Below the pieces are notes generated by a model. The model saw nothing but the letters and a program-made list of their open reading frames with translations. It had not been told where the DNA came from and ran no database searches. A stretch of DNA of 64,000 bases from Halostagnicola kamekurae. Lineage in GTDB: Archaea > Halobacteriota > Halobacteria > Halobacteriales > Natrialbaceae. The DNA is taken from the NCBI RefSeq assembly GCF_900116205.1, contig NZ_FOZS01000004.1, positions 124,001-188,000 on the forward strand. The letters are read 5' to 3'. Numbering within the stretch: the stretch's first letter is position 1; every line of letters begins with the position of its first letter. Shown one piece after another: positions 26,893 through 35,793 of the stretch. Both the position numbers and the translations under genes were made by a program.

Positions 26893-26906
26893 TTAGGCGT
26901 GCCAAA
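26893..26906. promoter_or_regulatory. Iron box H, distal site of the permease transcript
   Basis: TTAGGCGTGCCAAA, the most degenerate of the eight. It lies 36 bp (centre to centre) from box G, mirroring the D/E pair in front of the binding protein. Confidence 0.5.
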
Positions 26907-27132
26907 ACTCCAGTGAAAGAACCTCAGTGCGAACGTATCGACAGACACAGTCAGTAAGCGTGCGGTCTCGCAGTGGAACACCCCTGAAGCTTGCCGATTT
27001 CATGGTCGATACCGTTGTGCGCTTGTCAGACCGATAACCACGAGAATGCTAGTGAGAGGAGAGCTAACGTGGGGAGAGATGAATTCCACGCCACCTACTG
27101 TTCGTAGTACTGCTTCGGTGCGAAAACCACCG

Positions 27133-28176
27133 TTAGGGCGTCGGCTCGAGGGCAGTCTGTCCTGAAACCTCGAGCGTCTCAAGGGACGCTTCCGCGTCGA
27201 GGGCGGCCATACTCCCGGTGCCGGCCGCGGTGATCGCCTGCTGGTACTCCGGATCGGCGACGTCGCCCGCGGCGAAGACGCCCTCGACCGCCGTCTCGGT
27301 CGTTCCGCGACCGGCGTCGTCTGTCCGCGTGGCGAGGTAGCCGCTCTCGTCGCGTTCGACGGCGGTCCGCTCGAGAAACTCGGTGTTCGGTGTGTGGCCG
27401 ACCGCGTAGAACACGCCGCCGATATCGACGGTCTTTCGATTGACGTCACCGCCGGACTCGAGCTTCTCGCTGGGATAGCCGTCGGGATGGGAGACGAGCG
27501 TCGCCCCGGTCACCCCCTCCTCGCGCGAGCCGTGGAGTGCCTCGAGTTCGGTGTTCCAGTGGAACTCGATGGCATCGTGTTCGCGCGCCCGGTCGGCCAT
27601 GATCTCGGAGGCGCGTAGCTCCTCGCGGCGGTGAACGATCGTCACGCTGTCGGCGAACTTCGCGAGGAAGAGCGCCTCCTCCATCGCCGAATCGCCGCCG
27701 CCGATTACGAGGACGTCGTCGCCGCGGTGGAACGCGCCGTCGCAGGTCGCACACGTCGAGAGCCCGTAGCCCATCAGCTCGTCCTCGTTCTCGGCGCCGA
27801 CCCAGCGAGCGCTCGCGCCGCTCGCGACGATCAGCGCGCGCGTTCGCAGCCGATCGCCGTTCGAGAGTGCGAGTTCGAACGGCCGTTCCTCGAGCGTCGC
27901 GTTCTCGACGGTTCCGTGGGCGAACTCGGCGCCGAACCGTTCGGCCTGTTCCGTGCCGTTCTGGATCAGCTCCATTCCGCCGACTCCCTCGGGGAAGCCG
28001 AGGTAGTTTTCGACGTCGGTCGTCAGCGTGAGCTGGCCGCCCGGTTCGGGCCCCTCGAGCACCAGCGGCTCGAGGTCGGCTCGAGCGGCGTAGACGGCCG
28101 CGGAGAGGCCGGCGACGCCGGAGCCGACGATCACGATGTCCCGAACGTCTGCGAGTGGGTCCGGTCCGTCGTTCAT
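27133..28176 (-). CDS. trxB: Thioredoxin-disulfide reductase
   Basis: 347 residues. FAD-binding GSGVAGLSAAVYAAR at about residue 20, redox-active CATC in GLSTCATCDGAF, NAD(P)H-binding GGGDSAMEEALFLAK, and C-terminal GVFAAGDVADPEYQQAITAAGTG. It reduces thioredoxin with NAD(P)H. ATG 28176 overlaps the stop of the thioredoxin gene by 4 nt, so it forms an operon with its substrate. A further C-terminal tail of about 25 residues is present. Assignment is secure. Confidence 0.95.
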   Translation of the reverse strand: MNDGPDPLADVRDIVIVGSGVAGLSAAVYAARADLEPLVLEGPEPGGQLTLTTDVENYLGFPEGVGGMELIQNGTEQAERFGAEFAHGTVENATLEERPFELALSNGDRLRTRALIVASGASARWVGAENEDELMGYGLSTCATCDGAFHRGDDVLVIGGGDSAMEEALFLAKFADSVTIVHRREELRASEIMADRAREHDAIEFHWNTELEALHGSREEGVTGATLVSHPDGYPSEKLESGGDVNRKTVDIGGVFYAVGHTPNTEFLERTAVERDESGYLATRTDDAGRGTTETAVEGVFAAGDVADPEYQQAITAAGTGSMAALDAEASLETLEVSGQTALEPTP

Positions 28177-28532
28177 TCGGTGTATCCCTCGATCAGGGTT
28201 CGGAGTTGGTCTTCCGCCAGCGCGCCGGACTGCTGTTCGACCTGCTCGCCGCCGTCGAAGAGGGCGAGCGTCGGCACGCCGCGAACGCCGAACGAGGCCG
28301 CGAGCTGCTGGTGTTCGTCGACGTCGACCTTGGCGATTACGGCGTCGGTCGTCTCCGCCAGCCGCTCGAGGACGGGATTCAACATCTGACAGGGGCCACA
28401 CCAGTCGGCGTAGAAGTCCACGAGGACGACCTCGTTCGCCGTCGTGACCTCCTCGAGGTGGCTCTTCCCGTCGATGTAGACCGGCTCGTCGGGCGATCGA
28501 GCTGAAACGTCGTCGCGTACGTCGGTTGTCAT
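28173..28532 (-). CDS. trxA: Thioredoxin
   Basis: 119 residues, one thioredoxin domain with active site WCGPC (VDFYADWCGPCQMLNPV), the conserved cis-Pro in GVRGVPTLALF and C-terminal SGALAEDQL. ATG 28532 has a G-rich run upstream; a GTG at 28535 is an equal possibility. TATA-like CTTTAAAC lies about 33 nt upstream. Cytosolic disulfide reductant, directly coupled to trxB. Confidence 0.94.
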   Translation of the reverse strand: MTTDVRDDVSARSPDEPVYIDGKSHLEEVTTANEVVLVDFYADWCGPCQMLNPVLERLAETTDAVIAKVDVDEHQQLAASFGVRGVPTLALFDGGEQVEQQSGALAEDQLRTLIEGYTE

Positions 28533-28731
28533 CACCCCCTTCTACGGTTCGACACTGTTTAAAGCTTTGTGTGAATTGTGCAATACACCCATTGGGTTAT
28601 CTATGGTGTACCACTCAATCGACACTCCGTGTCGGACGACCACCTGGCCGTCTGTGCACGAACGACGCGCTCGAGTACAAGCAACCAGATAAAACCGCAA
28701 TCCAGCACGCCGTTCTGAGCGTCGCTTCCGG

Positions 28732-29412
28732 CTACTCGGCGGCAGTCGACCGCTCCGAGATGGGCAGTTCGAAGCGCGCGAAGTATCCCGCTCGCGTCCC
28801 GACGCGCGTTTCGAAGGTCAGCCCTCGCCGTTCGAGGCGTCGACGAAGCCGCTCGAATCCGACGAAGTGCGGGTCGGGGAGCGATTCGCCGACGACGAGG
28901 CGACCGCCGGGTTTCACCACTCGCTCGAGTTCGTCGAGCGCACGCTCCTGATCCGGGATCTCGCCGAGGACGAGCACCAGGTACGCGGCGTCGAACTCGT
29001 CGGTCTCGTACGGAAGCGACCGTCCGTCGGCGCGTATTGGCTCGACGTTCGACTGCCCTTCCCGTCGCATCCGCGTTCTGAGGTGCGCTACCATCTCGGA
29101 TTGTACGTCCGCGGCGTGTACCGTTCCCGACGGTTCGATCGCCCGCGCGACTGTGCCCGTGTAGTACCCCGTTCCCGGACCGACTTCGAGCACGCGCTCA
29201 TCGGGTCGGGGATCGAGCACGTCGCGCAGCCTCGAGCGCGTGATGACCGGTCGCGGGAGGTCGATCGCGTGGCGCTGAGCGTACGGACACGGTGACGGAT
29301 TCGATCGCCACCGGAGGGCGTATGCGAGTCCGGCGAGCGCAGCGAGTCCGAGCAACGCGATGCTGACCCTTGATTTGCGACGAAAGCGCATTGGAACCCT
29401 GTCGTGGCGCAT
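28732..29412 (-). CDS. Membrane-anchored class I SAM methyltransferase
   Basis: 226 residues. An N-terminal membrane helix (VSIALLGLAALAGLAYAL) precedes a Rossmann methyltransferase: motif I VLEVGPGTGYYTG, HAADVQ, FDAAYLVLVLGEIP and VVKPGGRLVVGE. This is the UbiE/COQ5-like group. An alternative ATG at 29391 removes 7 residues and would leave the anchor intact. Single gene; substrate unknown, possibly a membrane lipid or quinone. Confidence 0.85.
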   Translation of the reverse strand: MRHDRVPMRFRRKSRVSIALLGLAALAGLAYALRWRSNPSPCPYAQRHAIDLPRPVITRSRLRDVLDPRPDERVLEVGPGTGYYTGTVARAIEPSGTVHAADVQSEMVAHLRTRMRREGQSNVEPIRADGRSLPYETDEFDAAYLVLVLGEIPDQERALDELERVVKPGGRLVVGESLPDPHFVGFERLRRRLERRGLTFETRVGTRAGYFARFELPISERSTAAE

Positions 29413-29549
29413 GGACTACAGTCTTTCTCGAATCCGCGCAGGGCATCGGACCGCCGGTTAGAGTATACGCGCGTGCAGAACAGACGCGTTTTCCCTGTTT
29501 CGGGCCCGGTACCGGGGTCACAGTCCGAATACGTGCAATCACGCCAAAA

Positions 29550-29616
29550 CAATAGGGAAAATAGCTACAATAGGTAACAGAGGTACCTATCCATTTCCCT
29601 GTGCTTGTTCCTATTG
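29550..29616. repeat. Nested inverted repeats upstream of the methyltransferase and dsrE relic
   Basis: ATAGGTA-n7-TACCTAT (29570-29590) is a perfect pair; outside it GGGAAAAT pairs with ATTTCCC and CAATAGG with CCTATTG. Together they make a large imperfect dyad centred near 29580 in an otherwise empty AT-richer stretch. It may be a regulatory structure for either neighbour. Confidence 0.4.
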
Positions 29617-29748
29617 ATTCGAGATCGTGGCGTCTCTCTGGTACCGCTGTCGGCTTCGTCGCGCGCTCGAGGGGACGACGACGAACGCTGTCGAACGGCA
29701 CGTCGAAAGGCGACAGCATTATGTGGTATTGGGGTAGTAGTACAATAT

Positions 29749-30096
29749 ATGCCCGAGTCAGCAGACGATGTCGAAACGATCGGAATCGTACTCGAAACCA
29801 GCGATCCCGAACGCGCGTGGAACGCCTTTCGCTTCGGAATAACCGCGGTAGAGAGCGGAAAAGACGTCTCCGTTTTCCTCCTCGGTGACGGCGTCGAAGC
29901 CGAGTAGATAACCGACGATCAGTTCGACGTCCGCGATCGGATGGAGGCGTTCGCCGACGCCGGCGGCGAGTTACTGGCCTGCGGAACCTGTCTCGAAATC
30001 CGGGGGAGCGACGAAAGCGAAGTCTGTCCGATCTCGACGATGCACGATCTCCTCGAGGTCGTCACGACCGCCGATCGAGTGCTCACGATCGGGTAA
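29749..30096 (+). pseudogene. DsrE family gene interrupted by an in-frame TAG
   Basis: From ATG 29749 the frame reads 52 codons (IGIVLETSDPERAWNAFRFG ... LLGDGVEAE), meets TAG at 29905-29907, then continues in the same frame to TAA 30096 with ITDDQFDVRDRMEAF, LLACGTCLEIR and a C-terminal segment ending ADRVLTIG. Without the TAG it would be a normal 115-residue DsrE-like sulfur-relay protein including its GTC cysteine. A GAG-to-TAG change is the simplest explanation. Either a fresh pseudogene or a read-through/sequencing case. Confidence 0.8.
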
Positions 30097-30387
30097 CTCG
30101 GTCGGCGTTCGGGCGGGGCTTTAGGAACGGTGTCGACTGCGTTTCGATCTTCTGGCCGAAAGACTCGTTGCCAAAACCGGTCGACGGCGGATTGGAATCC
30201 ATTGTAGTCGATACCTGCAACCTGATCGCTGGCGAGTCTGAGAACTGAGATAGCGAGGTGAAATCTGTCCGCTCCACTTCTCGAAGTCCGTCTCCCTCTT
30301 CGGAGTGTCAGTCATCCTTCGGGCATACGCTCCCCGCTTTCTCACCCGAACAGCCTTTGATATATTTGGGGTAGCCGCGTTACAACC
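30097..30387. other. Intergenic, no gene recognised
   Basis: Short open frames exist on the minus strand (30083-30345) but none has a credible start, promoter or family. They might be a decayed gene end. Nothing else is seen until the dyad at 30388. Confidence 0.4.
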
Positions 30388-30404
30388 TTACAATCGAAAT
30401 GTAA
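30388..30404. promoter_or_regulatory. Candidate operator of the Lrp-TRASH regulator
   Basis: TTACAATCGAAATGTAA, an inverted repeat (TTACA-n7-TGTAA) 41 nt upstream of the ATG at 30445. Lrp/AsnC proteins bind such dyads, so autoregulation is likely. Confidence 0.45.
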
Positions 30405-30444
30405 TTGCCGTAGAGATTTAGTGATACGAAGCCGTTGTTCTCCC

Positions 30445-31044
30445 ATGACCGATCTGGACGAAACCGACCTCGAGATTCTCCAATTACTGCTGTCGAACGC
30501 TCGCCGGCCGTACAGCGACATCGCGGCGGCCGTCGGGCTCTCGGCTCCGGCCGTGTCGGATCGGATCGACCGATTGCAGGAGACGGGCGTCATCGATCGG
30601 TTCACGCTCGACATCGATCGCTCGCAACTCCGCGGCGGGATTTCGGTCCTGATTACGCTCGAGCTCGCACAGGCTGGCCCGAACGTCGCGTCGACCAGAG
30701 CGATCCTCTTGGAGGAGGGAGAGGTGGAACACGTGTTCACGACGGCCGAAGCCGACCTGATCGTCTCGGCGAGAGTCCCGGACAACGACATCGCGAGCTG
30801 GCTTTTCGACACCCTCGACGAGGGAACGATCGACGACTTCGAAGTGACGCTTCTCTCCGGGGTCGACTGGTCACCCGATCTGGGCGGCACGGAGTTCGCT
30901 CTCTCCTGTGCGCAGTGCGGGAATACGGTCGACGACGAGGGAACGGCGACCCGGATCGACGGCGAGTTGTACCAGTTTTGTTGTCCGTCCTGTGAGGCCC
31001 GTTTCGCGGAAAAGTACGATCAGATTCAACAGGGGGCCGACTGA
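30445..31044 (+). CDS. Lrp/AsnC regulator with C-terminal TRASH metal domain
   Basis: 199 residues. N-terminal AsnC-type helix-turn-helix (LDETDLEILQLLLSNARRPYSDIAAAVGLSAPAVSDRIDRL in outline), a central RAM-like segment, then a TRASH zinc/copper finger at about 158-196 with Cys pairs in LSCAQCGNTV and FCCPSCEARF. ATG 30445 is preferred over the GTG at 30421. It precedes the copper ATPase by 104 nt. Halobacterium has a TRASH-Lrp regulator (VNG1179C) that controls copper efflux, so this is probably its counterpart, sensing Cu(I) and switching on copA. Confidence 0.88.
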   Translation: MTDLDETDLEILQLLLSNARRPYSDIAAAVGLSAPAVSDRIDRLQETGVIDRFTLDIDRSQLRGGISVLITLELAQAGPNVASTRAILLEEGEVEHVFTTAEADLIVSARVPDNDIASWLFDTLDEGTIDDFEVTLLSGVDWSPDLGGTEFALSCAQCGNTVDDEGTATRIDGELYQFCCPSCEARFAEKYDQIQQGAD

Positions 31045-31124
31045 GCGGGTGCAGTTCCGACTCGCTTTGGATTCGAAACTAAAGCGCCGCGAATACTGAA
31101 CTTCTGAAAGGGAAAGCCGGTTGA

Positions 31125-31139
31125 ATACGGGACCCGTAT
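31125..31139. promoter_or_regulatory. Perfect palindrome in the copA promoter
   Basis: ATACGGGACCCGTAT, a perfect 7-1-7 palindrome ending 9 nt before the copA ATG. It is a good candidate binding site for the adjacent TRASH regulator or for another copper sensor. Confidence 0.55.
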
Positions 31140-31148
31140 GTACAGATA

Positions 31149-33809
31149 ATGAGCCAGCGAAAAAGCCGGATCAACATTCAGGGGATGAGTTGCGCGAACT
31201 GTTCGCAAACCATCTCCGAAGCCGTCGGCTCGCTCGACGGCGTCTCGGAGGCGAACATCAACTTCGCCACCGACGAGGGGTCGGTCACGTACGACCCCGA
31301 GACGGTCTCGATCGGCGAGATATTCGACGCGATCGAGGACGCCGGCTACACGCCGGTGACCGACTCGGTCACGATCGGAATCACGGACATGTCGTGTGCG
31401 AACTGCTCGGAGACGGTCCAGGGCGCACTCAAGCAGACGCCGGGGGTCGTCGACGCCGACGTCAACTTCGCGACCGACGAGGCCCAGGTCACGTACAATC
31501 CGGCCGAGGCCAGCCCGAGCGACTTCTACGACGCGATCGAAGACGCTGGCTACTCGCCCGTCCGGGAGGACGGGGATGCCGAGGACGGTGACTCAGGTGG
31601 CGACGCTCGAGAAACCGCCCGGCAAGAAGAGATCCGTCGGCAACTCCGATTGACGCTTTTCGGCGCGGTACTATCCCTGCCCCTGCTGGTGTTCATGGCC
31701 GATCACCTGTTCGACCTCGGACTCGTCGGAGACGAACTCTTCGGCCTTCCGTCCGGCTGGGTCATGTTCGCGCTGGCGACGCCGGTGCAGGTGGTACTCG
31801 GGAAGCCGTTCTACGAGAACTCCTACAAGGCGCTCGTCAAGAACGGCCGCGCCAACATGGACGTGCTAATCGCGCTCGGTTCGACCACTGCGTACGTCTA
31901 CTCCGTGGCGGTCCTGCTCGGCGCGATCGCCGGCGAACTGTACTTCGACACGGCGGCGTTCATCCTCGTGTTCATCACGCTCGGCAACTACCTCGAGGCC
32001 CGCTCGAAGGGTCAGGCCGGCGAGGCGCTCCGGAAACTCCTCGAGATGGAGGCGGACACCGCCACGGTCGTCGACGAAGACGGGAACGAGCGAGAGATTC
32101 CGATCGAAGACATCGAAGTCGGCGATCGGATGAAAGTGCGCCCCGGCGAACAGATCCCGACCGACGGCGTCGTCGTCGACGGGCAGTCGGCGGTCGACGA
32201 GTCGATGGTAACCGGCGAGTCCGTCCCCGTCGAGAAGGGCGAGGGCGACGAGGTGGTCGGGTCGACCATCAATGAGAACGGCGTTCTCCTCGTCGAGGCC
32301 ACGAAGGTCGGCTCGGACACGGCGCTCCAGCAGATCGTCCAAACGGTCAAGGAGGCCCAGTCCCGCCAGCCCGACATTCAGAACCTCGCCGACCGCATCT
32401 CGGCGTACTTCGTCCCCGCGGTCATCGCGAACGCCCTGCTGTGGGGCGTCGTCTGGTTCCTGTTTCCCGAGACTCTCGCGGGCTTCGTCGACGCGCTCCC
32501 GCTGTGGGGGCTCGTCGCGGGCGGCCCCGCCGTCGCCGGCGGCGGCGTCTCGGTGTTCGAGTTCGCTGTTGTCGTCTTCGCGTCGGCCGTGCTGATCGCC
32601 TGCCCCTGCGCGCTCGGACTCGCGACCCCGGCCGCGACGATGGTCGGAACGACTCTCGGCGCGCAAAACGGCGTCCTGTTCAAGGGCGGCGACGTCCTCG
32701 AGCGGGCGAAGGACGTCGACACGGTCGTCTTCGACAAGACCGGGACGCTCACGAAAGGCGAGATGGAGCTAACCGACGTCGAGGTCTTCGACGGTGGGGC
32801 TGACGCGCACCAAACGGACGGGGCCGGCGATCGCGGAGAGCCGGCTCCCGACGGCGGACAACTAAGCGAACGCGAGCGACTCGACGAGGACGACGTGCTC
32901 CGGCTCGCGGCCAGCGCCGAGAGCGGGAGCGAACACCCGCTCGCCCGCGCCATCGTCGACGGAGCGGAAGATCGCGGCGTCGACGTGACCGATCCCGACG
33001 AGTTCGAGAACGTCCCCGGCCACGGCGTCAAAGCGACCGTGAACGGCGACGCGGTGCTGGTCGGCAACCGGAAGCTCCTCCGGGACAACGGGATCGACCC
33101 CGCGCCCGCCGAGGAGACGATGGAACGCCTCGAGAGCGAGGGGAAGACGGCGATGCTGGTGGCCCGCGTGCCGGCTGGCGCGGACGAGGGTGAACTCGTG
33201 GGCGTGGTCGCCGACGCCGACACCGTCAAGGAGAGCGCGAAAGACGCCGTGAGCCAGCTTCGCAAGCGCGGCGTCGACGTGATGATGATCACCGGCGACA
33301 ACGAGCGGACGGCCCACGCGGTCGCCGAGCAGGTCGGCATTGACCCCGAGAACGTCCGCGCCCAGGTCCTGCCCGAGGACAAGTCCGACGCCGTGGAAGC
33401 CATTCAGGACAGCGGCGAGGGGCCCGACGGCGGTCGGAAAGCGATGATGGTGGGAGACGGCGTCAACGACGCACCCGCACTCGCGGTGGCCTCCGTCGGG
33501 ACGGCCATCGGGTCGGGCACCGACGTCGCCATCGAGGCCGCGGACGTCACTCTGATGCGTGACGACCCGGTCGACGTCGTGAAGGCGATCCGCATCTCCG
33601 AGGCGACGCTCGCGAAGATCAAGCAGAACCTCGTGTGGGCGCTGGGGTACAACACGGCGATGATCCCGCTGGCGAGTCTCGGCCTGCTCCAGCCGGTCCT
33701 CGCCGCCGGCGCGATGGCGCTCTCGAGCGTGTCGGTGCTCTCGAACAGCCTGCTCTTCCGGCGGTACACCCCCGATCACGACTACGAGTTGTTCGGTCGC
33801 CTCCGCTGA
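31149..33809 (+). CDS. copA: Copper-exporting P1B-type ATPase
   Basis: 886 residues. Two N-terminal heavy-metal domains with GMSCANC (about residue 13) and DMSCANC (about 80), an acidic linker, eight membrane spans, the transport motif CPC near residue 484 ([16 protein letters not shown]), phosphorylation site [10 protein letters not shown] near 529, HP motif SEHPLARAI, and [11 protein letters not shown]. An acidic loop of about 40 residues between the P- and N-domain parts is a halophilic insertion. It pumps Cu(I) (possibly Ag(I)) out of the cell. Stands directly downstream of the Lrp-TRASH regulator. Confidence 0.95.
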   Translation: MSQRKSRINIQGMSCANCSQTISEAVGSLDGVSEANINFATDEGSVTYDPETVSIGEIFDAIEDAGYTPVTDSVTIGITDMSCANCSETVQGALKQTPGVVDADVNFATDEAQVTYNPAEASPSDFYDAIEDAGYSPVREDGDAEDGDSGGDARETARQEEIRRQLRLTLFGAVLSLPLLVFMADHLFDLGLVGDELFGLPSGWVMFALATPVQVVLGKPFYENSYKALVKNGRANMDVLIALGSTTAYVYSVAVLLGAIAGELYFDTAAFILVFITLGNYLEARSKGQAGEALRKLLEMEADTATVVDEDGNEREIPIEDIEVGDRMKVRPGEQIPTDGVVVDGQSAVDESMVTGESVPVEKGEGDEVVGSTINENGVLLVEATKVGSDTALQQIVQTVKEAQSRQPDIQNLADRISAYFVPAVIANALLWGVVWFLFPETLAGFVDALPLWGLVAGGPAVAGGGVSVFEFAVVVFASAVLIACPCALGLATPAATMVGTTLGAQNGVLFKGGDVLERAKDVDTVVFDKTGTLTKGEMELTDVEVFDGGADAHQTDGAGDRGEPAPDGGQLSERERLDEDDVLRLAASAESGSEHPLARAIVDGAEDRGVDVTDPDEFENVPGHGVKATVNGDAVLVGNRKLLRDNGIDPAPAEETMERLESEGKTAMLVARVPAGADEGELVGVVADADTVKESAKDAVSQLRKRGVDVMMITGDNERTAHAVAEQVGIDPENVRAQVLPEDKSDAVEAIQDSGEGPDGGRKAMMVGDGVNDAPALAVASVGTAIGSGTDVAIEAADVTLMRDDPVDVVKAIRISEATLAKIKQNLVWALGYNTAMIPLASLGLLQPVLAAGAMALSSVSVLSNSLLFRRYTPDHDYELFGRLR

Positions 33810-34123
33810 GCTATCTGCGAGTCGTTCTGTCGCCTTCGCTGAGCTTTATTCCATCTGCCAGAGCCGCTCGTCGATCGCCGTCACGGCTCCCACTGCGACG
33901 CGAATTACTTACGGGTCGTCCGGAAACGTTCCTACGAGTTGTTCGTCGTTGATCGGGCTGTGATGCTCGAACGCTGTCTTCTATTTCGGTTCACCGCTCT
34001 CGTGGGCGGAAATCCCATCGTGAGAAACCGTCGCTTCGGAACTCGGCGGTTCCAGTTCGCACGAACGAGCCGGGCCACCGATAAACAATTCTTATGCACG
34101 CCGAGTCGGTTTCCTGAGACAGG
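33810..34123. other. Intergenic, no gene recognised
   Basis: Gap between copA and the NSS transporter. An AT-rich TTCTTATGC near 34090 may be the promoter element of the latter. Nothing else seen. Confidence 0.45.
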
Positions 34124-35551
34124 ATGGTACGTGAGACCTGGGCGAGTCGCGCCGGATTCATCTTGGCCGCGGTCGGAAGCGCGGTGGGACTGGGGAACAT
34201 CTGGCGGTTCCCCTGGATGACCGCGGAGAACGGCGGGAGCGCCTTTCTGCTGTTGTACCTACTCATCGTCCTCGTCGTCGGCGTCCCGGGATTGCTGGCC
34301 GCGTTCGTGATCGGACGCCAGTCGAACCTGAACCCCGTCGGGGCGTTCAAATCGCTCGGCGGCTCCCGCTTCTGGACGGCGTTGGGCGCGCTCTGTGTCG
34401 TCACCTCGATCATGCTGATGTCGTTCTACAGCGTCGTCGGTGGGTGGATCCTTCGGTACTTCCTCGAGAGCGCGACGGGCGCGTATTTCGCGGCTCCCGA
34501 AGCCCATTTCGCGGCGATCAGCTACGGCGCCGAAGCGTTCGGCTACCAACTCGCCGTCCTCGCGGCAACGTCGCTGATCGTCGCCGCGGGGATCAGACGC
34601 GGCATCGAGGCGACGACGAAGGTAATGATACCCGGCGTCGTCGTGTTGCTCGTCGGACTCGCGATCTGGGCGGCCCGACAACCCGGCGCCGTACAGGGAT
34701 ACGAGTTCTACCTCGGATTCGACGGCGCCTACCTCGCGGAGAACTTCCTCTCGGTGCTGGGAGCGGCCGCCGGTCAGGCGCTTTTCACCCTCTCGATCGG
34801 CAGCGGGACGATGATAACTTACGCCTCCTACGTCGACGACGACCGATCGCTGCCCCTCGACGCCTCGGTCATCGCGGTGTTTAACCTCGGTATCGGCATC
34901 CTGGCCGGATTCGTGGTGTTCCCGCTGCTGTTTTCGTTCGCGCCGGGACCGACCGGGGGCGGCCCGGGCGCCCTGTTCGTCGGGATCGCCGGCGCGTTCG
35001 CGAGCCTGCCCGGCGGGCGACTCCTCGGTGCGGTCTTCTTCTTCGTCGTTCTCCTCGCTGCCCTGACGAGCCTGATCAGTATGCTCGAGATTCCGGTTTC
35101 GCTGCTGGTCGACGAGTTCGATATCGAGCGGTCGCGGGCGACCCGAGGACTCTTCGCGCTGGTCGCCGTTACCGGCGGCGTGAACGCGTTCAGCCCCGCG
35201 GTGTTTACGCTGTTCGCGAACCACCTCGTCGATCTCCTCCTGGTACTCGGCCTGACCGGGTTCATGGTGTACACGGCCTGGGTCCTCGGTCCGGCCGCGA
35301 TCGAGGAGTACCTCGAAGGGGCGGGGCGGCTCTCGCGCCCGCTTGCGATCCCGTGGCGATACGCGATCGGGACTCTCTTCCCGGCGTTTCTCCTCTTTAC
35401 GTTCTACGCCGACGTCGCGTCTCTGGTCGGGTTCTCTGCGGGAACGGAACTGTTGTTGGTCGCGGCGCTGCTGACGGTGGTGGCGCTCGTCTTCGTGGCT
35501 CGCCGTTCCGTCTCCAAAAACCCACCGCAGCCGCGAGAGAGTGCGGACTGA
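34124..35551 (+). CDS. Na+-dependent transporter, NSS/SNF family
   Basis: 475 residues, about 12 spans. N-terminal sodium/substrate site region WASRAGFILAAVGSAVGLGNIWRFPW is the family hallmark; FFVVLLAALTSLISMLE corresponds to the TM8 Na2 region. Bacterial and archaeal relatives import amino acids with Na+ (LeuT, MhsT). Substrate not predictable. Monocistronic; ends in a short charged tail. Convergent with the GH97 gene. Confidence 0.92.
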   Translation: MVRETWASRAGFILAAVGSAVGLGNIWRFPWMTAENGGSAFLLLYLLIVLVVGVPGLLAAFVIGRQSNLNPVGAFKSLGGSRFWTALGALCVVTSIMLMSFYSVVGGWILRYFLESATGAYFAAPEAHFAAISYGAEAFGYQLAVLAATSLIVAAGIRRGIEATTKVMIPGVVVLLVGLAIWAARQPGAVQGYEFYLGFDGAYLAENFLSVLGAAAGQALFTLSIGSGTMITYASYVDDDRSLPLDASVIAVFNLGIGILAGFVVFPLLFSFAPGPTGGGPGALFVGIAGAFASLPGGRLLGAVFFFVVLLAALTSLISMLEIPVSLLVDEFDIERSRATRGLFALVAVTGGVNAFSPAVFTLFANHLVDLLLVLGLTGFMVYTAWVLGPAAIEEYLEGAGRLSRPLAIPWRYAIGTLFPAFLLFTFYADVASLVGFSAGTELLLVAALLTVVALVFVARRSVSKNPPQPRESAD

Positions 35552-35793
35552 CCGGGGAACACAGTTCGAATCAACCCCTTCCGCTGTCGTTCGGAAGCCG
35601 TTTTGCGTCTCCCGTGACTGAGCGACGCTCCGATTCACGATTTTTGGAACGCTTCGTGTTCGCTCGAGGAGAAGGCTCGAGACACCGTTCGAATCGTACA
35701 GCCGCTCGTGTTCGTCTATTGGGTCTGTCCCGGAGCGGTGGTCGTTCTAGGAGTTCCGCTCTCCCTCCTCAACTCGGGAAAAACTGGCTCAGG

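Noticed and set aside
31866-33779. Several 266-341-codon minus-strand ORFs opposite copA
   Set aside because: Shadows in a GC-rich gene; copA has all P-type ATPase motifs.
34259-35638. Minus-strand ORF of 459 codons opposite the NSS transporter
   Set aside because: Charged low-complexity shadow of a membrane protein gene.
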